64,000 nt of DNA from Rhynchopus sp. YZ270_cl-10 (taxonomy: Eukaryota > Euglenozoa > Diplonemea > Diplonemida > Diplonemidae), in the NCBI GenBank assembly GCA_964035575.1, contig OZ037910.1, forward strand, positions 558,001-622,000, written 5' to 3'. Of this stretch, positions 55,054 through 64,000 are shown in pieces. The notes under the pieces were generated by a model. That model was not told where the DNA came from, searched no databases, and saw nothing but the letters and a program-made list of their open reading frames with translations. The position numbers were made by a program, and so were the translations under genes. Numbering within the stretch: the first letter of the stretch is position 1; every line of letters starts with the position of its first letter.

Positions 55054-55394
55054 CGGCGCCCTTGAGGGAGGGGGCCCTGACCTCCCGAAAGGGCAGCCCG
55101 AGGGCCAAGGGGGGGAGGGATGTAGCTTTGTGACCCGAGCTGGTGGCTTTCCGAACCCGACCATGTTTGTGGTTTTTTGTGTATATATACGTGGGTTGCA
55201 TGCTATGGTATGGCACGTGTGCACTTGCGTGTGTGGCCCACGCATGCTTTTTATACAGCGAATACGCTTTTCCCAGCCCACATACCTGGGCATGTGCCCA
55301 AAAAAAAGGTTTCTGCGCTGAAAACCCACCAAACAAGGTGTGGTTTTTTTTTGGGTTTTTGGGTGGGTGTAACGTATGCATAGGTGTGGTGTGG
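55054..55394. other. Junction sequence before the satellite
   Basis: This follows the DNAJC11 fragment. It is GC-rich at first, then carries an R3-like stretch (GCCCACATACCTGGGCATGT, about 55277-55296). No gene was seen. Confidence 0.5.
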
Positions 55395-58300
55395 GAACAG
55401 ACGCGTTGAAACAGACACGTTGAAACAGACACGCTGAAACAGACACGCTGAAACAGACACGTTGAAACAGACACGTTGAAACAGACACGCTGAAACAGAC
55501 GCGTTGAAACAGACACGTTGAAACAGACACGTTGAAACAGACACGCTGAAACAGACACGTTGAAACAGACACGTTGAAACAGACACGCTGAAACAGACGC
55601 GTTGAAACAGACACGTTGAAACAGACACGTTGAAACAGACACCCTGAAACAGACACGTTGAAACAGACACGTTGAAACAGACACGCTGAAACAGACACGC
55701 TGAAACAGACACGTTGAAACAGACACGTTGAAACAGACACGTTGAAACAGACACGTTGAAACAGACACGTTGAAACAGACACGTTGAAACAGATGCGTTG
55801 AAACAGACACGTTGAAACAGACACGTTGAAACAGACACGTTGAAACAGATGCGTTGAAACAGACACGTTGAAACAGACACGTTGAAACAGACACGCTGAA
55901 GCAGACACGTTGAAACAGACACGCTGAAACAGACACGTTGAAACAGACACGTTGAAACAGACACGTTGAAACAGACACGCTGAAACAGACACGTTGAAAC
56001 AGACACGTTGAAACAGACACGTTGAAACAGACACGTTGAAACAGACACGTTGAAACAGACACGTTGAAACAGACACGCTGAAACAGACGCGTTGAAACAG
56101 ACACGTTGAAACAGACACGCTGAAGCAGACACGTTGAAACAGACACGCTGAAACAGACGCGTTGAAACAGACACGTTGAAACAGACACGTTGAAACAGAC
56201 ACGTTGAAACAGACACGTTGAAACAGACACGCTGAAACAGACACGTTGAAACAGACACGCTGAAGCAGACACGTTGAAACAGACACGCTGAAACAGACGC
56301 GTTGAAACAGACACGTTGAAACAGACACGCTGAAACAGACACGTTGAAACAGACACGCTGAAGCAGACACGTTGAAACAGACACGCTGAAACAGACGCGT
56401 TGAAACAGACACGTTGAAACAGACACGCTGAAACAGACACGTTGAAACAGACACGCTGAAACAGACGCGTTGAAACAGACACGTTGAAACAGACACGCTG
56501 AAACAGACACGTTGAAACAGACACGCTGAAACAGACGCGTTGAAACAGACACGTTGAAACAGACACGTTGAAACAGACGCGTTGAAACAGACACGTTGAA
56601 ACAGACACGCTGAAACAGACACGTTGAAACAGACTCGTTGAAACAGACGCGTTGAAACAGACACGTTGAAACAGACACGCTGAAACAGACGCGTTGAAAC
56701 AGACACGTTGAAACAGACACGTTGAAACAGACGCGTTGAAACAGACACGTTGAAACAGACACGCTGAAACAGACACGTTGAAACAGACTCGTTGAAACAG
56801 ACGCGTTGAAACAGATGCGTTGAAGCAGACACGTTGAAACAGACACGCTGAAACAGACACGTTGAAACAGACACGTTGAAACAGACACGCTGAAACAGAC
56901 ACGTTGAAACAGACACGTTGAAACAGACTCGTTGAAACAGACGCGTTGAAACAGACACGTTGAAACAGACACGTTGAAACAGACACGCTGAAACAGACAC
57001 GTTGAAACAGACACGTTGAAACAGACACGTTGAAACAGACACGTTGAAACAGACACGTTGAAACAGACATGCTGAAACAGACACGTTGAAACAGACACGT
57101 TGAAACAGACACGTTGAAACAGACACGTTGAAACAGACACGTTGAAACAGACACGTTGAAACAGACGCGTTGAAACAGACACGTTGAAACAGACACGCTG
57201 AAACAGACACGTTGAAACAGACACGTTGAAACAGACACGTTGAAACAGACACGTTGAAACAGACACGTTGAAACAGATGCGTTGAAACAGACACGTTGAA
57301 ACAGACACGTTGAAACAGACACGTTGAAACAGACACGCTGAAACAGACACGTTGAAACAGACACGTTGAAACAGACACGTTGAAACAGACACGCTGAAAC
57401 AGACACGTTGAAACAGACACGTTGAAACAGACACGTTGAAACAGACACGCTGAAACAGACACGCTGAAACAGACACGTTGAAACAGACACGTTGAAACAG
57501 ATGCGTTGAAACAGACACGTTGAAACAGACACGTTGAAACAGACACGTTGAAACAGACACGCTGAAGCAGACACGTTGAAACAGACACGCTGAAACAGAC
57601 ACGTTGAAACAGACACGTTGAAACAGACACGTTGAAACAGACACGCTGAAACAGACACGTTGAAACAGACACGTTGAAACAGACACGCTGAAACAGACAC
57701 GTTGAAACAGACACGTTGAAACAGATGCGTTGAAACAGACACGTTGAAACAGACACGTTGAAACAGACACGCTGAAACAGACACGTTGAAACAGATGCGT
57801 TGAAGCAGACGCGTTGAAACAGACACGTTGAAACAGATGCGTTGAAACGGACGCGTTGAAACAGACACGTTGAAACCGACACGTTGAAACAGACACGTTG
57901 AAACAGACACGTTGAAACAGACACGCTGAAACAGACACGTTGAAACAGACGCGTTGAAACAGACACGTTGAAACAGACGCGTTGAAACAGACACGTTGAA
58001 ACAGACACGCTGAAACAGACACGTTGAAACAGACTCGTTGAAACAGACGCGTTGAAACAGATGCGTTGAAACGGACGCGTTGAAACAGACACGTTGAAAC
58101 CGACACGTTGAAACAGACACGTTGAAACAGACACGTTGAAACAGACACGCTGAAACAGACACGTTGAAACAGACGCGTTGAAACAGACACGTTGAAACAG
58201 ACGCGTTGAAACAGACACGCTGAAACAGACACGTTGAAACAGACTCGTTGAAACAGACACGTTGAAACAGACACGCTGAAACAGACACGTTGAAACAGAC

Positions 58301-61300
58301 TCGTTGAAACAGACACGCTGAAACAGACACGTTGAAACAGACACGTTGAAACAGATGCGTTGAAGCAGACGCGTTGAAACAGACGCGTTGAAACAGACAC
58401 GTTGAAACAGACACGCTGAAACAGACGCGTTGAAACAGACACGCTGAAACAGACACGTTGAAACAGATGCGTTGAAGCAGACACGTTGAAACAGACACGC
58501 TGAAACAGACGCGTTGAAACAGACACGCTGAAACAGACACGTTGAAACAGACACGCTGAAACAGACGCGTTGAAACAGATGCGTTGAAGCAGACGCGTTG
58601 AAGCAGACGCGTTGAAACAGACACGTTGAAACAGACACGTTGAAACAGACGCGTTGAAACAGACACGTTGAAACAGACACGTTGAAACAGACACGCTGAA
58701 ACAGACACGTTGAAACAGACACGTTGAAACAGACACGTTGAAACAGACACGCTGAAACAGACGCGTTGAAACAGATGCGTTGAAGCAGACGCGTTGAAAC
58801 AGACACGTTGAAACAGACACGCTGAAACAGACGCGTTGAAACAGACACGTTGAAACAGATGCGTTGAAACGGACGCGTTGAAACAGACACGTTGAAACCG
58901 ACACGTTGAAACAGACACGTTGAAACAGACACGTTGAAACAGACACGTTGAAACAGACACGCTGAAACAGACACGTTGAAACAGACGCGTTGAAACAGAC
59001 ACGTTGAAACAGACACGTTGAAACAGACACGCTGAAACAGACACGTTGAAACAGACACGTTGAAACAGACACGCTGAAACAGACACGTTGAAACAGACAC
59101 GCTGAAACAGACACGTTGAAACAGACGCGTTGAAACAGACACGTTGAAACAGACACGTTGAAACAGACACGCTGAAACAGACACGTTGAAACAGACACGT
59201 TGAAACAGACACGTTGAAACAGACACGCTGAAACAGACACGTTGAAACAGACGCGTTGAAACAGACACGTTGAAACAGACACGTTGAAACAGACACGCTG
59301 AAACAGACACGTTGAAACAGACACGTTGAAACAGACACGTTGAAACAGACACGCTGAAACAGACACGTTGAAACAGACACGTTGAAACAGACACGCTGAA
59401 ACAGACACGTTGAAACAGACACGCTGAAGCAGACACGTTGAAACAGACACGCTGAAACAGACGCGTTGAAACAGACACGTTGAAACAGACACGCTGAAAC
59501 AGACACGTTGAAACAGACACGCTGAAACAGACACGTTGAAACAGACACGCTGAAACAGACGCGTTGAAACAGACACGTTGAAACAGACACGCTGAAACAG
59601 ACACGTTGAAACAGACGCGTTGAAACAGACACGTTGAAACAGACACGCTGAAACAGACACGTTGAAACAGACGCGTTGAAACAGACACGTTGAAACAGAC
59701 ACGTTGAAACAGACGCGTTGAAACAGACACGTTGAAACAGACACGCTGAAACAGACACGTTGAAACAGACTCGTTGAAACAGACGCGTTGAAACAGATGC
59801 GTTGAAGCAGACACGTTGAAACAGACACGCTGAAACAGACACGTTGAAACAGACACGTTGAAACAGACACGCTGAAACAGACACGTTGAAACAGACACGT
59901 TGAAACAGACTCGTTGAAACAGACACGTTGAAACAGACACGTTGAAACAGACACGTTGAAACAGACACGTTGAAACAGACACGTTGAAACAGACACGTTG
60001 AAACAGACGCGTTGAAACAGACACGTTGAAACAGACACGTTGAAACAGACACGCTGAAACAGACACGTTGAAACAGACACGTTGAAACAGACACGTTGAA
60101 ACAGACACGTTGAAACAGACACGTTGAAACAGACACGCTGAAACAGACACGTTGAAACAGACACGTTGAAACAGACACGTTGAAACAGACACGTTGAAAC
60201 AGACACGTTGAAACAGACATGCTGAAACAGACACGTTGAAACAGACACGTTGAAACAGACACGTTGAAACAGACACGTTGAAACAGACACGTTGAAACAG
60301 ACACGTTGAAACAGACACGTTGAAACAGACGCGTTGAAACAGACACGTTGAAACAGACACGTTGAAACAGACACGCTGAAACAGACACGTTGAAACAGAC
60401 ACGTTGAAACAGACACGTTGAAACAGACACGTTGAAACAGACACGTTGAAACAGATGCGTTGAAACAGACACGTTGAAACAGACACGTTGAAACAGACAC
60501 GTTGAAACAGACACGCTGAAACAGACACGTTGAAACAGACACGTTGAAACAGACACGTTGAAACAGACACGCTGAAACAGACACGTTGAAACAGACACGT
60601 TGAAACAGACACGTTGAAACAGACACGCTGAAACAGACACGCTGAAACAGACACGTTGAAACAGACACGTTGAAACAGATGCGTTGAAACAGACACGTTG
60701 AAACAGACACGTTGAAACAGACACGTTGAAACAGACACGCTGAAGCAGACACGTTGAAACAGACACGCTGAAACAGACACGTTGAAACAGACACGTTGAA
60801 ACAGACACGTTGAAACAGACACGCTGAAACAGACACGTTGAAACAGACACGTTGAAACAGACACGCTGAAACAGACACGTTGAAACAGACACGTTGAAAC
60901 AGACACGTTGAAACAGATGCGTTGAAACAGACACGTTGAAACAGACACGTTGAAACAGACACGCTGAAACAGACACGTTGAAACAGATGCGTTGAAGCAG
61001 ACGCGTTGAAACAGACACGTTGAAACAGATGCGTTGAAACGGACGCGTTGAAACAGACACGTTGAAACCGACACGTTGAAACAGACACGTTGAAACAGAC
61101 ACGTTGAAACAGACGCGTTGAAACAGACACGTTGAAACAGACACGCTGAAACAGACACGTTGAAACAGACTCGTTGAAACAGACGCGTTGAAACAGATGC
61201 GTTGAAACGGACGCGTTGAAACAGACACGTTGAAACCGACACGTTGAAACAGACACGTTGAAACAGACACGTTGAAACAGACACGCTGAAACAGACACGT

Positions 61301-64000
61301 TGAAACAGACGCGTTGAAACAGACACGTTGAAACAGACGCGTTGAAACAGACACGTTGAAACAGACACGCTGAAACAGACACGTTGAAACAGACTCGTTG
61401 AAACAGACACGTTGAAACAGACACGCTGAAACAGACACGTTGAAACAGACTCGTTGAAACAGACGCGTTGAAACAGATGCGTTGAAACAGACACGTTGAA
61501 ACAGACGCGTTGAAACAGACACGTTGAAACAGACACGTTGAAACAGACACGCTGAAACAGACACGTTGAAACAGACACGTTGAAACAGACACGCTGAAAC
61601 AGACACGTTGAAACAGATGCGTTGAAGCAGACGCGTTGAAACAGACACGTTGAAACAGACACGCTGAAACAGACGCGTTGAAACAGACACGCTGAAACAG
61701 ACACGTTGAAACAGATGCGTTGAAGCAGACACGTTGAAACAGACACGCTGAAACAGACGCGTTGAAACAGACACGCTGAAACAGACACGTTGAAACAGAT
61801 GCGTTGAAGCAGACGCGTTGAAGCAGACGCGTTGAAACAGACACGTTGAAACAGACACGTTGAAACAGACACGTTGAAACAGACACGTTGAAACAGACGC
61901 GTTGAAACAGACACGTTGAAACAGACACGTTGAAACAGACACGCTGAAACAGACACGTTGAAACAGACGCGTTGAAACAGATGCGTTGAAGCAGACGCGT
62001 TGAAGCAGACGCGTTGAAACAGACACGTTGAAACAGACACGTTGAAACAGACACGTTGAAACAGACACGTTGAAACAGACGCGTTGAAACAGACACGTTG
62101 AAACAGACACGTTGAAACAGACACGCTGAAACAGACACGTTGAAACAGACACGTTGAAACAGACACGTTGAAACAGACACGCTGAAACAGACGCGTTGAA
62201 ACAGATGCGTTGAAGCAGACGCGTTGAAACAGACACGTTGAAACAGACACGCTGAAACAGACACGTTGAAACAGACACGCTGAAGCAGACACGTTGAAAC
62301 AGACACGCTGAAACAGACGCGTTGAAACAGACACGTTGAAACAGACACGCTGAAACAGACACGTTGAAACAGACACGCTGAAGCAGACACGTTGAAACAG
62401 ACACGCTGAAACAGACGCGTTGAAACAGACACGTTGAAACAGACACGCTGAAACAGACACGTTGAAACAGACACGCTGAAACAGACGCGTTGAAACAGAC
62501 ACGTTGAAACAGACACGCTGAAACAGACACGTTGAAACAGACGCGTTGAAACAGACACGTTGAAACAGACACGCTGAAACAGACACGTTGAAACAGACGC
62601 GTTGAAACAGACACGTTGAAACAGACACGTTGAAACAGACGCGTTGAAACAGACACGTTGAAACAGACACGCTGAAACAGACACGTTGAAACAGACTCGT
62701 TGAAACAGACGCGTTGAAACAGATGCGTTGAAGCAGACACGTTGAAACAGACACGCTGAAACAGACACGTTGAAACAGACACGTTGAAACAGACACGCTG
62801 AAACAGACACGTTGAAACAGACACGTTGAAACAGACTCGTTGAAACAGACGCGTTGAAACAGACACGTTGAAACAGACACGTTGAAACAGACACGCTGAA
62901 ACAGACACGTTGAAACAGACACGTTGAAACAGACACGTTGAAACAGACACGTTGAAACAGACACGTTGAAACAGACATGCTGAAACAGACACGTTGAAAC
63001 AGACACGTTGAAACAGACACGTTGAAACAGACACGTTGAAACAGACACGTTGAAACAGACACGTTGAAACAGACGCGTTGAAACAGACACGTTGAAACAG
63101 ACACGTTGAAACAGACACGCTGAAACAGACACGTTGAAACAGACACGTTGAAACAGACACGTTGAAACAGACACGTTGAAACAGACACGTTGAAACAGAT
63201 GCGTTGAAACAGACACGTTGAAACAGACACGTTGAAACAGACACGTTGAAACAGACACGCTGAAACAGACACGTTGAAACAGACACGTTGAAACAGACAC
63301 GTTGAAACAGACACGCTGAAACAGACACGTTGAAACAGACACGTTGAAACAGACACGTTGAAACAGACACGCTGAAACAGACACGCTGAAACAGACACGT
63401 TGAAACAGACACGTTGAAACAGATGCGTTGAAACAGACACGTTGAAACAGACACGTTGAAACAGACACGTTGAAACAGACACGCTGAAGCAGACACGTTG
63501 AAACAGACACGCTGAAACAGACACGTTGAAACAGACACGTTGAAACAGACACGTTGAAACAGACACGCTGAAACAGACACGTTGAAACAGACACGTTGAA
63601 ACAGACACGCTGAAACAGACACGTTGAAACAGACACGTTGAAACAGACACGTTGAAACAGATGCGTTGAAACAGACACGTTGAAACAGACACGTTGAAAC
63701 AGACACGCTGAAACAGACACGTTGAAACAGATGCGTTGAAGCAGACGCGTTGAAACAGACACGTTGAAACAGATGCGTTGAAACGGACGCGTTGAAACAG
63801 ACACGTTGAAACCGACACGTTGAAACAGACACGTTGAAACAGACACGTTGAAACAGACGCGTTGAAACAGACACGTTGAAACAGACACGCTGAAACAGAC
63901 ACGTTGAAACAGACTCGTTGAAACAGACGCGTTGAAACAGATGCGTTGAAACGGACGCGTTGAAACAGACACGTTGAAACCGACACGTTGAAACAGACAC
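55395..64000. repeat. 14-bp minisatellite, array 2 (continues past the right edge)
   Basis: About 614 tandem copies of TTGAAACAGACACG without interruption. Variation is confined to a few positions: first base T/C, A/G at position 6, A/G/C at position 8, and the CA, CG, TG or CT before the final CG. Rare variants recur in the same order, showing higher-order repeats. The minus strand is open in all three frames because 14 is not a multiple of 3 and the unit has no stop in any frame. I see no reason to call it a gene. Confidence 0.98.

Noticed and set aside
54718-64000. Proteins of about 2900-3080 residues with a Cys/Phe-rich 14-residue repeat on the minus strand
   Set aside because: They are a by-product of a 14-bp satellite without stops in any minus frame. 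All three frames give the same peptide, and the ends run into unrelated repeat and pseudogene sequence.

Overview
The window is nuclear DNA of a microbial eukaryote. Genes carry spliceosomal introns with a GTATGT/GTATGC-type donor and a CACAG-type acceptor, and the products are core eukaryotic proteins: RPS3A, RPL3, polyubiquitin, ER Hsp70, Vps34 and DNAJC11. The lineage cannot be fixed. The ubiquitin monomers join without the extra residue known from many Cercozoa and Foraminifera, which argues weakly against those groups. No rRNA, tRNA or CRISPR array was recognised.

Positions 1-37400 are a compact gene block, all on the minus strand: a metallophosphoesterase-like protein cut by the left edge, RPS3A copy 1, a long multi-C2HC zinc-finger protein, BiP, Vps34, two tandem RPL3 copies, RPS3A copy 2, polyubiquitin, a Golgi-type glycosyltransferase-like protein, an extended-SDR protein and a DNAJC11 homologue. 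Several were assembled across introns by matching reading phase. Non-autonomous DNA transposons lie between genes and inside introns: a hAT-like remnant near 8.3-9.4 kb, a 2 kb element in Vps34 intron 1, and a 101-bp foldback in a DNAJC11 intron.

Positions 37400-55400 are repeat-rich and duplicated. They hold a 1.87 kb transposon with a related empty site next door, two intact spliced P-loop ATPase paralogues that are mosaics of near-identical and diverged blocks, and two fossil copies of a Polinton/adintovirus-like element. The recognisable element parts are a packaging ATPase, a capsid-like protein and a PLA2-like protein. The second copy is interrupted by a 2.2 kb Mutator-like element with a 9-bp target duplication and by other repeats. 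A transposed piece of DNAJC11 abuts its right end and itself carries a 352-bp MITE.

From about 55395 to the right edge the DNA is a 14-bp minisatellite of roughly 600 units with nested higher-order repeats. A smaller array of the same unit, with a different variant set, sits at 44368-45054. The left two thirds therefore serve housekeeping roles (translation, ER folding, PI3P signalling, mitochondrial membrane organisation), while the right third is a mobile-element and satellite domain.
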